DNA of 64,000 nt. Origin: Pleomorphomonas sp. JP5 (lineage in GTDB: Bacteria; Pseudomonadota; Alphaproteobacteria; Rhizobiales; Pleomorphomonadaceae). The DNA is taken from positions 425,237 to 489,236 of the forward strand of contig NZ_JAMDLI010000007.1 in the NCBI RefSeq assembly GCF_023721815.1, written 5' to 3'. How positions within the stretch are numbered: position 1 is the stretch's first letter; each line of letters opens with the position of its first letter. This document shows positions 1-8,391 of this stretch, one piece after another. A program made the translations under genes and the position numbers. The notes below the pieces were generated by a model. The model searched no databases and was not told the DNA's origin. It worked only from the letters and a program-made list of their open reading frames with translations.

Positions 1-1
1 C

Positions 2-88
2 AACACCGAGCGGCCCCATCTCGGATACCGAAACATGGGAAGAAGACCATGGGAAACCGTCAGCAAATTCATCAGCCAAGAAGCTTAA
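2..88 (+). pseudogene. C-terminal end of an integrase-core (DDE) transposase, cut by the window edge
   Basis: The first 28 codons, read in the frame starting at base 2, end in TAA at 86-88. They contain the pattern N-T-E-R-P-H-x-G-Y-R-N-M-G-R-R-P, typical of the extreme C-terminus of rve/integrase-core transposases (IS481/IS3-like). This is the tail of an insertion sequence that lies mostly outside the window. Whether the element is intact cannot be judged. It lies 48 bases from the end of the response regulator gene, so the dicarboxylate locus borders a mobile element. Confidence 0.6.
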
Positions 89-135
89 GAGGACACACCA
101 GCCGTCCGGCAGGGTGATGAGAAAGCCCAGAGGGC

Positions 136-1473
136 TCATCGTCCCGAAAGCTTGTACTTCCGAATTCGGTCGTGCAACGTGGTTTTGGCCATTTTCAGGT
201 CCTCGGCGGCGCGCGACAGCGACATGCCGTTGCGGCGCAATGCCTCCGAGATCAGGCGGCGTTCGAAGACTTCCAGGGTTTCCGTTAGCGAACGGCGGTT
301 GTCGCCGTCGGGATCGTCGAGGGGAAAGCCGTCGATGTCGCCCAGAACCCAGCGGTCGGCGGCGTTCTTGAGTTCGCGCACGTTGCCCGGCCATTCGCAG
401 GCCATGAGGGCTTGCAGCTTCTCGCTGTCGAGCCGGGGCGCCGGGCGCCCGTAGCGCGCGGCGGCCTGGTGGGCAAAATGCTCGAACAGCAGGCCGATGT
501 CGTCGCGTCGTTCGCGTAGCGGGGGCAGGCGCAGCGTGGCGACGTTGAGCCGGTAGTAGAGGTCGGCGCGGAAGCGCCCCTGGTCTGAAAGCTCGCGCAG
601 ATCGCTTTTCGAGGCGGCTATAACCCGGCAGTTGACGTCCAGGACCTGGTTTGAGCCGAGCCGTTCGATCGTCCGTTCCTGGAGAACGCGCAGCAGCTTG
701 ATCTGCATGGGCATCGGCATGCTCTCGATCTCGTCGAGAAAGAGCGTGCCGCCGTTGGCATGCTCGATCTTGCCGATGCGCCTCTTGGCAGCGCCCGTGA
801 ACGCGCCGACTTCGTGGCCGAAAATCTCGCTGTCGATGAGGTTCTCGGGCATTCCGCCGCAGTTGAGAGCGACGAAGTTGCCGGCGCGGCGGGGGCTGAG
901 GTCATGCAGGCACTGGGCGACCAGCTCCTTGCCGGTGCCGGTTTCGCCGGTAATCAGCACGTCGGCCGATGCCTGGCCGAGGTCGATGATGCGCCGCCTC
1001 ACCATCTGGATCTGCGGTGATTTGCCGATGATGCGGGTTTCGAGGTTCTGGCCGCTGTTGATCTGCGCGCGCAGGTCCCGCACCTCTTGGACGAGGCGCC
1101 TCGTTTCGAGCGCGCGCCGCGCGATCTCGACGAGATGGGTCGAGGAGAACGGCTTCTCGATGAAGTCGTGGGCGCCGTCCTTCATGGCCTGAACGGCGAG
1201 CGAGATGTCGCCGTGCCCGGTCATCAGGACGACCGGCAGGTCGGCATCGAAGGCCCGAATGCGCGCCATCAGCGCCATTCCGTCCATGCCGGGTAGGCGA
1301 ATGTCGGAGATGACCACCGCCGGAGGATTCTCGGCGATATAGCGCCAGGCATTCTCCGCGCTGTCGACCGCGTCGGCGACGATGCCCTCCAGCACCAGCG
1401 CCTGCTGGCAACCGCGCCTGACGTTCGGGTCGTCCTCGACGATCAGCACCTTGAGCGTGTCAGGCATCGGCAT
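136..1473 (-). CDS. dctD: sigma54-dependent response regulator, DctD/AauR-like
   Basis: A 445-residue NtrC-class response regulator. The N-terminal receiver has the acidic pair at 13-15, phospho-acceptor Asp57 (SDIRLPG) and Lys107. The AAA+ domain has Walker A GETGTGKE at 176-183, the sigma54-contacting GAFTGA loop at 223-228 and Walker B LFLDE at 244-248. A Fis-type helix-turn-helix closes the protein. It should open sigma54 promoters when phosphorylated by its partner kinase. The start (ATG at 1473, or ATG at 1467) overlaps the kinase stop at 1460-1462, showing translational coupling. Likely targets are the sigma54 promoter and palindromes upstream of aspA. DctD and AauR have the same architecture; the TTCGG-N4-CCGAA sites favour an AauR-like role in acidic amino acid use. 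Confidence 0.9.
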   Translation of the reverse strand: MPMPDTLKVLIVEDDPNVRRGCQQALVLEGIVADAVDSAENAWRYIAENPPAVVISDIRLPGMDGMALMARIRAFDADLPVVLMTGHGDISLAVQAMKDGAHDFIEKPFSSTHLVEIARRALETRRLVQEVRDLRAQINSGQNLETRIIGKSPQIQMVRRRIIDLGQASADVLITGETGTGKELVAQCLHDLSPRRAGNFVALNCGGMPENLIDSEIFGHEVGAFTGAAKRRIGKIEHANGGTLFLDEIESMPMPMQIKLLRVLQERTIERLGSNQVLDVNCRVIAASKSDLRELSDQGRFRADLYYRLNVATLRLPPLRERRDDIGLLFEHFAHQAAARYGRPAPRLDSEKLQALMACEWPGNVRELKNAADRWVLGDIDGFPLDDPDGDNRRSLTETLEVFERRLISEALRRNGMSLSRAAEDLKMAKTTLHDRIRKYKLSGR

Positions 1474-3273
1474 TCTCCGAAGCGGCGGCGAGCGGCAGGT
1501 CGAGCACGAACAGCGCTCCACCTTCGACGAGGTTGGTGGCTGACAGCGAGCCGCCGAAGTCTCTGGCAATCCCGGCCGAAATTGCAAGCCCCAGTCCGAG
1601 TCCGCCGCCCGAGTCCTTGGTCGTGAAAAACGGCTCGAACAGGCGCTCACGCTCGCTTTCGCCAAATCCCGGACCATTGTCCCGAACTTCGATGAACACG
1701 CGGTCGCCGCCCCTGCGAGCCGACAGGCCGATGCGCGGCGCCTCCGCTCCGTCGGTCGCATCGAGCGCGTTGGCAATGAGTTGACGAGGATCTGTTCCAG
1801 CCGGTTGGAATCGGCAAGGACGGCGAGATCGGCGGGGTCAACGTCGATCTCCGGCGCGATGGAGCGCTGAGACAGACGCCGGTTGAGAAAGAACAGCGCG
1901 TTGTCCAGCGAGCGTCGCACGTTCACCGGGCGCGGTTTGCCGCTCGATTTGCGCGCGAACGACTTCAGCTGGCTGGTCAGCGTGCCCATGTGGGTCACCA
2001 GATCCGAAATCAGCGCGAGATTGCTCCCTGCCTCGTCCAGCATTCCTCGCTGCATGAACTTGACGGTGTTGTCGGACAGCGTGTGCAGCGCGGCGAGCGG
2101 CTGGTTGAGCTCGTGCGCCAGCCCGGCCGACATCTGGCCGATGACCGCGAGCTTGCCGGCGTGGATCAGTTCTTCCTGCGCTTCCTTGAGCGTCCGCGTG
2201 CGTTCCTCGACCTTGCGCTCCAACTCGTCATGGGCGCGTTGAAGCGCTTCGCGGGCGCGAAGCCGTTCCCATTGGCGGAGCCGTCGCAGGTAAAGGGCGA
2301 TCGAAGCGATGCACAATATGACGCCGCCGGCGGCGGCGAGGGCGGCATTTAGCCAGGCCATGGTGCGCAGGTCGCCAAAGGGCGAAAGCACGGTAAGGCG
2401 CCAGTTCGTGCCCTTGAGCGGCGCCGACTGCGCCAGGAAGCGCCCGTAGATCGGGAAAGTATGGGGCGCCTCCGCCGCCGGCCGAACCAGCTGGACGATC
2501 TCTGCCTTTTCGGAGCCGACATTTCCTTGCGACTGCAGGCCGAGCGGGGGCAGCGGGCGGGCGTTGTAGTGAAGGGATTGCGCGAGCTCGCTTCGCCGCT
2601 CTTCGCTGAGCGGGGTGAGCGTGGTGAACTTCCAGGAAGGGACCGAGGCGAGAATGACCACGCCATTCTCGTCGCTGACGAGCACCGGCGCTTCGACCGT
2701 CGACCAGGATGTCTCGAGCTGCTCCAGGCTTACCTTCACCACCGCGACCCCAAGAAGGCGGTCATCGGCCAGAATGGGCGACGACAGGTAATAGCCGGGC
2801 TGGCTGCGCGTGGTGCCGATGCCGAAGAAGCGGCCCGTCTGCTTGGCCTGCGCATCGCGAAAATAGGGGCGGTAGGACAGGTCCTCGCCAAGGAAACTGT
2901 CCGGCTGGTTCCAGTTGCTGGTGGCAACCACATGGCCGCTGGAGCTTAGCAGATAGATGGACAGCGAACCGGCGCGCTTGTTGAGTTCGGCCAGGTAGTT
3001 GTTGATGCGGGAGGCTTGTTCCTGCCCGCCGTTGACGAGGAGATCGACGACATCGCGCTCAAGGCCGAGCGTCGCCGGAAAGAAGGCATATTTGTCGATC
3101 TCGCGTTCCAGGCTGGTCTCGTAGAGGTCCAGCCGTTGGCGCCCCCGCTCGGCCAGCCGCGCGATGCTGGTGTCCTCGCTGACCTTGAAGCCGACGAAGC
3201 TCATCGCCAGCGCCAGCATCAGGATGGCGGGTAACAGGAGGGCAAGCGATCGCTGCGCGTGGCGTTGGGTCAT
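1460..3273 (-). pseudogene. dctB: sensor histidine kinase of the DctB/AauS type, frameshifted
   Basis: Membrane sensor kinase with a first transmembrane segment near residues 8-30, a periplasmic Cache-like region, a second transmembrane segment, a coiled-coil linker and a HisKA phospho-acceptor box (GLAHELNQPLAAL). The reading frame breaks at about 1780. In the coding strand the run AAC-TC-ATT lacks one C compared with the expected L-I-A-N-A-L-D-A-T-D of the N box. The ATPase half (DNGPGFGE, LFEPFFTT, GLGLGLAIS) continues in another frame to the TGA at 1460. After the shift the upstream frame stays open and runs into the response regulator in frame, giving one 1061-residue frame with about 100 nonsense residues in the middle. 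The ATG at 3273 is preferred because GGAGG lies upstream; a GTG at 3321 is possible. The shift could be a real mutation or a base-calling error. Confidence 0.8.
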
Positions 3274-3413
3274 GGGGCGTAAAGCCTCCGGCCAGCTTCG
3301 TTTTGCGATCCTGATTGGCACCGGCCGGGCCGGTTGTCCATAGCGGCCGGTCGAGCAAGGCGCCGGGCGGCGAGGTTGCGTGAAAGCGCTGGCTGCCGTC
3401 CGGCTGTCGTGTG

Positions 3414-3447
3414 GATGCGCCGCCTCTTCCGGTGAGGGCGGCGCATC
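3414..3447 (-). terminator. 11-bp GC-rich hairpin after dctA
   Basis: Perfect arms GATGCGCCGCC (3414-3424) and GGCGGCGCATC (3437-3447) around a 12-base loop, just past the dctA stop at 3454. There is no U-tract. It may attenuate rather than fully stop transcription into the kinase gene. Confidence 0.5.
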
Positions 3448-3453
3448 GGATCG

Positions 3454-4770
3454 TCAGGCGACTTCGGGAGCTATCGCCGGAGCGTCGCCTGTCTCGATTT
3501 CGGCGATGCAGTCCTGATCGTCGTAGGCGTTTTCCCACTTGGCGATCACGGCGGTGGCGATCGAGTTGCCGAGAACGTTGGTGGCGGTCCGGCCCATGTC
3601 GAGGAACACGTCGATGCCCATGATCAGCAGCACGCCGGCCTCGGGCAGGTTGAACATCGGCATGACCGCGGCAACGACGACGAGGGCCGAGCGCGGCACG
3701 CCGGCGATGCCCTTCGACGACACCATCAGCACCAGCAGCATGGTGATCTGGGTGCCGAGATCCATCGGGATGTTGTAGGCCTGCGCCACGAACAGGGCGG
3801 CGAAGGTCGTGTAGATCATGGAACCGTCGAGGTTGAACGAGTAACCGAGCGGCAGCACGAAGCCGATGACCCGCTCGGAAATGCCAAGGCGCTTCAGGGC
3901 CTCCATGACGCGCGGATAGGCCGCCTCGCTCGACGCGGTCGAGAAGCCGAGGATCATCGGGTCACGAACGGCGCTGAGAAGCGGGAACACCTTGTTTTTC
4001 AGGACCAGGTAGGCGAGCCCGATCAGCACGGCCCAGAGGATCAGCAGGGCGGTGTAGAAGCCGCCCATCACCTTGCCGTAGACCATCAGCACGCCAAGGC
4101 CCTGCGTGGTGACGACGTTGGCGATGGCCGCGAACACGCCGACGGGGGCGAACAGCATCACGTATCCCGTCACCTTGAGCATGACGGGGACAGCACCTTC
4201 GATGGTGGATGCCAGGGTATCGGCCGACTTGATGTGGCGGACGTTGCCGAGCGCCAGACCGAAGAACACCGCGAACACGACAATCTGCAGAATCTCGTTC
4301 CCGGCCATGGCTTCGAAGATATTGCGCGGGAAGACGTGCGTCAGGAAGTTCTGAAGATTCAGTGACGACGTCTTGAGGTCAACGGCGGTGTGCACGTCCG
4401 GTAGCGGAATACTGAGGCTGCCACCCGGCTGGAAGACGTTGGCCAGAACGAGGCCGATGGTGAGCGACGTGAGCGAGGCCATCAGGAACCAGCCGATGGC
4501 CCGGCCGCCGATGCGGCCGACGGTCTTGGCGTCGCCCATGTTGATGAGGCCGGACACCAGCGTCGCAAAAATCAGCGGCGCGATGATCATCTTGATGAGA
4601 CGGAGGAATATGTCGGTCAGCATGGCAAAGTAGCTGGCGATCGACTTGGCTTCCTCAGGGCTGGCGGCCATCTTGTTGCAGACGTAGCCGGCGACGATGC
4701 CGAGCAGCATGGCGAGCAGGATGTAGGTCGACTGGCGCGACTTCTTGGGTGTCGTGTCTATGGCGTGCAT
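3454..4770 (-). CDS. dctA: dicarboxylate/amino acid:cation symporter (DAACS family, DctA-like)
   Basis: A 438-residue inner membrane symporter of the DctA/GltP family. Visible features are the early helix STYILLAMLLGIVAG, the serine-rich re-entrant loop FSTASSEAAYP and a conserved late motif with N-D/N-x-x-x-T-type residues (DVFLDMGRTATNVLGNS). It takes up C4-dicarboxylates or acidic amino acids with protons or Na+. AAGGA sits 7 bases before the ATG. It lies 33 bases downstream of aspA on the same strand and next to a DctB/D-type system, so it is probably co-transcribed from the sigma54 promoter upstream of aspA. Linkage to aspartase suggests aspartate (possibly also glutamate or fumarate) as substrate. 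Sequence alone does not separate DctA from GltP. Confidence 0.88.
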   Translation of the reverse strand: MHAIDTTPKKSRQSTYILLAMLLGIVAGYVCNKMAASPEEAKSIASYFAMLTDIFLRLIKMIIAPLIFATLVSGLINMGDAKTVGRIGGRAIGWFLMASLTSLTIGLVLANVFQPGGSLSIPLPDVHTAVDLKTSSLNLQNFLTHVFPRNIFEAMAGNEILQIVVFAVFFGLALGNVRHIKSADTLASTIEGAVPVMLKVTGYVMLFAPVGVFAAIANVVTTQGLGVLMVYGKVMGGFYTALLILWAVLIGLAYLVLKNKVFPLLSAVRDPMILGFSTASSEAAYPRVMEALKRLGISERVIGFVLPLGYSFNLDGSMIYTTFAALFVAQAYNIPMDLGTQITMLLVLMVSSKGIAGVPRSALVVVAAVMPMFNLPEAGVLLIMGIDVFLDMGRTATNVLGNSIATAVIAKWENAYDDQDCIAEIETGDAPAIAPEVA

Positions 4771-4803
4771 GGTGCGTTCCTTGGGTTCCCAGTGTTCCGC
4801 TTC

Positions 4804-6237
4804 TTATTTTGCGAAGGCCTCGGCCCGGGCCTTGAACAGGCGCGGGTGGGTGAGGACATCGGGACGAAGGACGTCTGCGAGTTCCTCTTGGCTCATCAGC
4901 CCGCGTTCGAGCACCAGCTCGGCAACGCCGCGCCCGGTGCGATGCGCCTCAACGGCTACATCCGTGGCATTGGCGTATCCGATGAACGGGTTGAGAGCGG
5001 TGGCGATGCCGATCGAATCGCGAACGATCGCCTCGAGACGGCCCCTGTTGGCGGTGATGCCGTCGATGCACTTGTCGGCCAGGATGTAGCAACCTTGCCG
5101 GAGATGGGTGATCGACTTGAAGAGGCTGTGGGCGATGATCGGCTCGAAGGCGTTGAGCTGCAGCTGGCCTGCTTCGGCGGCGAGCGAAACCGTCATGTCG
5201 TTGCCGATCACCTCGAAGGCGATCTGGTTGACCACTTCCGGAATGACCGGGTTGACCTTGCCGGGCATGATCGACGAACCGGCCTGACGGGCGGGAAGGT
5301 TGATTTCTCCAAAGCCGGCGCGCGGGCCGGACGACAGCAGCCGCAGGTCGTTGCACACCTTGGACAGCTTGACGGCGACGCGCTTCAGCACGCCCGAAAG
5401 CTGTACGAAGGAGCCGCAGTCCTGCGTCGCCTCGATCAGGTTGAGGGCTGTAATGACCGGAATGCCGGAGATCTCGGCGAGGTGTCGGCAGACCAGCGCG
5501 GCATAGCCGGGATGGGCGTTGATGCCGGTGCCGATTGCCGTGGCCCCGAGGTTGATCTCGCGGATCAGCTGCGCGGCTTCCTTCAGGCGATCCTCGTCCT
5601 CCTCGAGCATCACCGCATAGGTTGCGAACTCCTGGCCGAGCGTCATCGGCACGGCATCCTGGAGCTGGGTGCGCCCCATCTTGAGCACGTCGCCGAACTC
5701 GTCCGCCTTGCGCTGGAACGCTGCGCGGAGGTGAGCCATGGCATCAACCAGACGATAGATGCCGGCATAGGTCGCGACCTTGAGGGCCGTCGGATAGACG
5801 TCGTTGGTCGACTGGCTCATGTTGACGTGTTCATTGGGATGCAGGCGCTTGTAGTCGCCCCGCTTGGCTCCCATGAGTTCGAGCGCCCGGTTGGCGATGA
5901 CCTCGTTGGCATTCATGTTGGTGGAGGTGCCTGCGCCCCCCTGGATGACGTCGACAACGAACTGATCGTTGAGTTGCCCCTCCCTTATCTCCCGGCAAGC
6001 GCCGACGATCGCGTCGGCGATCGGCGCCGGCAAGAGCCCAAGTTCGGCATTGGTCCGCGCGGCGGCCTGCTTGATCATGGCCAGCGCCTTGATCAGATCC
6101 GGATAATGCGAGATCGGCGTCCCGGTAACGGGGAAGTTCTCGACGGCCCGCAGGGTATGAACCCCGTAATAGGCACTGTCGGGAACCTCCAGGTTGCCGA
6201 GCAGATCGTGTTCGATCCTCATTTTGTCGGTGGGCAT
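4804..6237 (-). CDS. aspA: aspartate ammonia-lyase (aspartase)
   Basis: A 477-residue cytoplasmic lyase of the fumarase II/aspartase superfamily; it deaminates L-aspartate to fumarate and ammonia. The family signature SSIMPGKVNP is at 321-330, with Ser321 as the likely catalytic base. The N-terminal motif RIEHDLLGNLEVP, typical of aspartases rather than class II fumarases, and the GAGTSTNMNANE loop (101-112) are present. The length matches the family. The ATG is preceded by GGGAG. It heads the aspA-dctA unit; a sigma54 promoter lies about 38 bases upstream of the start in transcript terms. The fumarate produced can pass to the divergent fumarase gene, so aspartate is funnelled into the TCA cycle. 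Confidence 0.95.
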   Translation of the reverse strand: MPTDKMRIEHDLLGNLEVPDSAYYGVHTLRAVENFPVTGTPISHYPDLIKALAMIKQAAARTNAELGLLPAPIADAIVGACREIREGQLNDQFVVDVIQGGAGTSTNMNANEVIANRALELMGAKRGDYKRLHPNEHVNMSQSTNDVYPTALKVATYAGIYRLVDAMAHLRAAFQRKADEFGDVLKMGRTQLQDAVPMTLGQEFATYAVMLEEDEDRLKEAAQLIREINLGATAIGTGINAHPGYAALVCRHLAEISGIPVITALNLIEATQDCGSFVQLSGVLKRVAVKLSKVCNDLRLLSSGPRAGFGEINLPARQAGSSIMPGKVNPVIPEVVNQIAFEVIGNDMTVSLAAEAGQLQLNAFEPIIAHSLFKSITHLRQGCYILADKCIDGITANRGRLEAIVRDSIGIATALNPFIGYANATDVAVEAHRTGRGVAELVLERGLMSQEELADVLRPDVLTHPRLFKARAEAFAK

Positions 6238-6286
6238 TTCTCTCTCCCGTTTTCGCCCCCTTTGCCCAGGGGACGAATTGGTATCG

Positions 6287-6301
6287 GCAAGAGGTGTGCC
6301 A
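6287..6301 (-). promoter_or_regulatory. sigma54 (-24/-12) promoter of aspA-dctA
   Basis: On the minus strand the sequence reads TGGCACACCTCTTGC, matching the TGGCACG-N4-TTGC consensus at the -24 and -12 elements with the required 12-base offset between GG and GC. Transcription would start near 6275, about 38 bases before the aspA start. The nearby sigma54 activator gene supports the call. Confidence 0.75.
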
Positions 6302-6371
6302 CCCGGCTATCTCGAAGGTGTCTCGCAAGCTATTGTTATATAGGCCATTTTTTCAACGCCTCTCGAACTTC

Positions 6372-6387
6372 GTTCGGAAAACCGAAC
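6372..6387. promoter_or_regulatory. activator-site palindrome, copy 1 (GTTCGG-N4-CCGAAC)
   Basis: Perfect 16-base palindrome GTTCGGAAAACCGAAC (18 bases with the flanking C and G), centred about 105 bases upstream of the predicted aspA transcription start. That is a normal distance for an NtrC-class enhancer site. From memory, TTCGG-N4-CCGAA is the motif described for the Pseudomonas acidic amino acid regulator AauR. Confidence 0.7.
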
Positions 6388-6506
6388 GATGTGGCGTCAT
6401 TGTGGCGGAGCTCTTGGTCGTTGAGTTCGCCCAGTTGCGAAGAACTCTTATGGGCAATTATTTATCCAATTGTTTTAAAAGGATTTTCCATGGGCATCGA
6501 GCTCTT

Positions 6507-6522
6507 GTTCGGAAAACCGAAC
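6507..6522. promoter_or_regulatory. activator-site palindrome, copy 2 (GTTCGG-N4-CCGAAC)
   Basis: Identical in all 16 bases, including the AAAA spacer, to the copy at 6372-6387 and 135 bases from it. It is centred about 240 bases upstream of the predicted aspA start and 183 bases upstream of the fumarase ATG, so it could serve either gene. Confidence 0.68.
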
Positions 6523-6697
6523 GCGGCGCTCGACGCGTTCGGATGCGCGAACGGCGGCAAAAACGTGGCCATTCTCAATCATCCCATTGGACGATGCCGC
6601 TCGTATTGGCCCTGCCGCGGGCGCGCGCTAGAGAGGCCGCGATGCATGCTCGGCGGCAACTGTTCGATCGCCGACTCCCTCAGCCAAGGACGATCCG

Positions 6698-8314
6698 ATG
6701 CCCGACGACAAGAGTGGCCTGTTTCCCCTCGCAGCCGACCACACCGTCTACCGGAAGTTGACTGGCGATCTGGTCAGCGCGGCGGTGTTCGAGGGTGAAA
6801 CCATACTCAAGGTGGAGCCGGAGGCGCTGAGACTCCTTTCCGAAACCGCCTTCGGGGATATCAATCACCTGCTACGGCCGGCCCATCTCGCGCAGCTCGC
6901 GAGCATCCTCGATGATCCCGAGGCTACCGACAACGATCGCTTCGTCGCTTATGATCTCCTGAAGAACGCCTGCATTTCGGCCGCCGGCGTACTGCCGATG
7001 TGTCAGGACACCGGCACCGCCATCGTCTCCGCCAAAAAGGGGCGCCGCGTCTGGACCCCCGGCGGCGACCACGCGGCGATCGGCCAGGGCGTGCGTGACG
7101 CCTACGCCGCCAGGAATCTGCGCTACTCCCAGCTCGCCCCGCTCACTCTGTTCGACGAGATCAACACCGGCGACAATCTTCCGGCTCAGATCGACATCTA
7201 CGCGGAGGGGGATGACGCCTACAAGTTCCTGTTTGTCGCCAAGGGCGGTGGTTCGGCCAACAAGACCTTCCTGTTCCAGGGGACGCCGTCGCTGCTGACT
7301 CACGATCGCATGCTGGCCTTCATCAAGGAGAAGATCCTGACGCTGGGCACGGCCGCCTGTCCGCCATACCACCTGGCCATCGTCATTGGAGGCACGTCGG
7401 CGGAGATGAACCTGAAGACGGTCAAGCTCGCCTCGACCAAGGCGCTGGATGGCTTGCCGACGGCCGGCTCGGTGGCAGGGCACGCCTTTCGCGATCTGGC
7501 CTTCGAGGCAGAAGTCCTCAAGGCGACCCAGTCCACTGGCGTTGGAGCGCAGTTCGGCGGCAAGTATTTCTGTCACGACGTACGTGTCGTTCGCCTGCCG
7601 CGCCATGGCGCCTCGTTGCCGATCGGCATCGGCGTTTCCTGCTCGGCCGACCGACAGGCGCTGGGAAAGATCACAAGAGACGGGGCCTTCCTCGAGGAGC
7701 TCGAGCAAAACCCGGCCCGCTTCCTTCCCGATGTCGAAGCCGACATGCTCGGCGGCACCGTTGTGGAGATCGATCTCAATCAGCCGATGACTGAGATTCT
7801 CAGGTCGTTATCGCGCCATCCAATCCGAACCCGCCTCAGCCTCACCGGTCCGATGATCGTTGCCCGTGATCTCGCCCATGCGAAGTTGCGCCAGCGGCTG
7901 GAGCGCGGCGAGCCGCTGCCGGACTATTTCCGGAACCACCCGATCTACTACGCTGGTCCGGCCAAGACACCACAGAATTACGCCTCGGGCTCATTCGGGC
8001 CAACGACGGCGGGTCGAATGGACTCTTACGTCGATCAGTTCCAGGGTTTGGGCGGTTCGATGGTCATGCTGGCCAAGGGGAATCGGTCCGCCGCCGTTCG
8101 CGACGCCTGCGCCCGTCATGGCGGCTTCTATCTCGGCTCGATCGGCGGGCCGGCCGCGCGGCTTGCCCGTGACTGCATCCGAAAGGTCGAGCTCGTCGAG
8201 TTCCCCGAGCTTGGCATGGAGGCGGTTTGGAGGATTGAGGTCGTCGATTTCCCTGCCTTCATCGTCATCGACGACAAGGGCAACGACTTTTTCTCCGAGC
8301 TCGGGCTCGGCTGA
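6698..8314 (+). CDS. fumA: class I (4Fe-4S) fumarate hydratase
   Basis: A 538-residue iron-sulfur fumarase that interconverts fumarate and malate. The three cluster-binding cysteines sit in their usual contexts: Cys102 (MCQDTGT), Cys221 (AACPPYH) and Cys315 (GVSCSADR). The N-terminal alpha and C-terminal beta domains are fused as in FumA/FumB. AAGGA precedes the ATG by 6 bases. Its position across a shared control region from aspartase suggests it processes fumarate made from aspartate. Class I enzymes are oxygen-sensitive, which fits the microaerobic/denitrifying traits elsewhere in the window. The symbol is generic; FumA, FumB and FumD-like naming cannot be separated here. Confidence 0.92.
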   Translation: MPDDKSGLFPLAADHTVYRKLTGDLVSAAVFEGETILKVEPEALRLLSETAFGDINHLLRPAHLAQLASILDDPEATDNDRFVAYDLLKNACISAAGVLPMCQDTGTAIVSAKKGRRVWTPGGDHAAIGQGVRDAYAARNLRYSQLAPLTLFDEINTGDNLPAQIDIYAEGDDAYKFLFVAKGGGSANKTFLFQGTPSLLTHDRMLAFIKEKILTLGTAACPPYHLAIVIGGTSAEMNLKTVKLASTKALDGLPTAGSVAGHAFRDLAFEAEVLKATQSTGVGAQFGGKYFCHDVRVVRLPRHGASLPIGIGVSCSADRQALGKITRDGAFLEELEQNPARFLPDVEADMLGGTVVEIDLNQPMTEILRSLSRHPIRTRLSLTGPMIVARDLAHAKLRQRLERGEPLPDYFRNHPIYYAGPAKTPQNYASGSFGPTTAGRMDSYVDQFQGLGGSMVMLAKGNRSAAVRDACARHGGFYLGSIGGPAARLARDCIRKVELVEFPELGMEAVWRIEVVDFPAFIVIDDKGNDFFSELGLG

Positions 8315-8344
8315 CGGTCGGCGCTCGACCGGTCAGGCCGAAAC

Positions 8345-8376
8345 CCGCTTGAGCTGGATGAGTCCAGTTCAAGCGG
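8345..8376. terminator. bidirectional hairpin between fumarase and the chemoreceptor gene
   Basis: Arms CCGCTTGAGCTGGA (8345-8358) and TCCAGTTCAAGCGG (8363-8376) pair over 14 positions with a single G-U, around a TGAG loop. It lies between two convergent genes, where a two-way terminator is expected. No U-tract is present. Confidence 0.6.
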
Positions 8377-8391
8377 ACCGGGTGTGAAACC

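Larger units (their letters stand above)
6238..6697. other. shared aspA/fumarase control region
   Basis: The 460 bases between the divergent aspA and fumarase genes hold no convincing gene. They are richer in A/T than their surroundings around 6440-6490 and contain a sigma54 promoter facing aspA and two identical 16-base palindromes (separate entries). No clear sigma54 promoter facing the fumarase was found; its transcription probably uses a housekeeping promoter in the A/T-rich part. Confidence 0.7.

Noticed and set aside
136-3321. A genuine hybrid histidine kinase-response regulator fusion
   Set aside because: The stretch between the two halves is nonsense, while the correct ATPase domain (DNGPGF, GLGLGLAIS) is present in the other frame, so a frameshift is the simpler explanation.
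6403-6417. Possible sigma54 promoter facing the fumarase gene (TGGC-N7-TTGG)
   Set aside because: The -12 element reads GG in place of the required GC, so it was not annotated.
4765-6798. 677-codon plus-strand frame across aspartase
   Set aside because: It lies antisense to aspA, which has all aspartase motifs; the frame itself has none.
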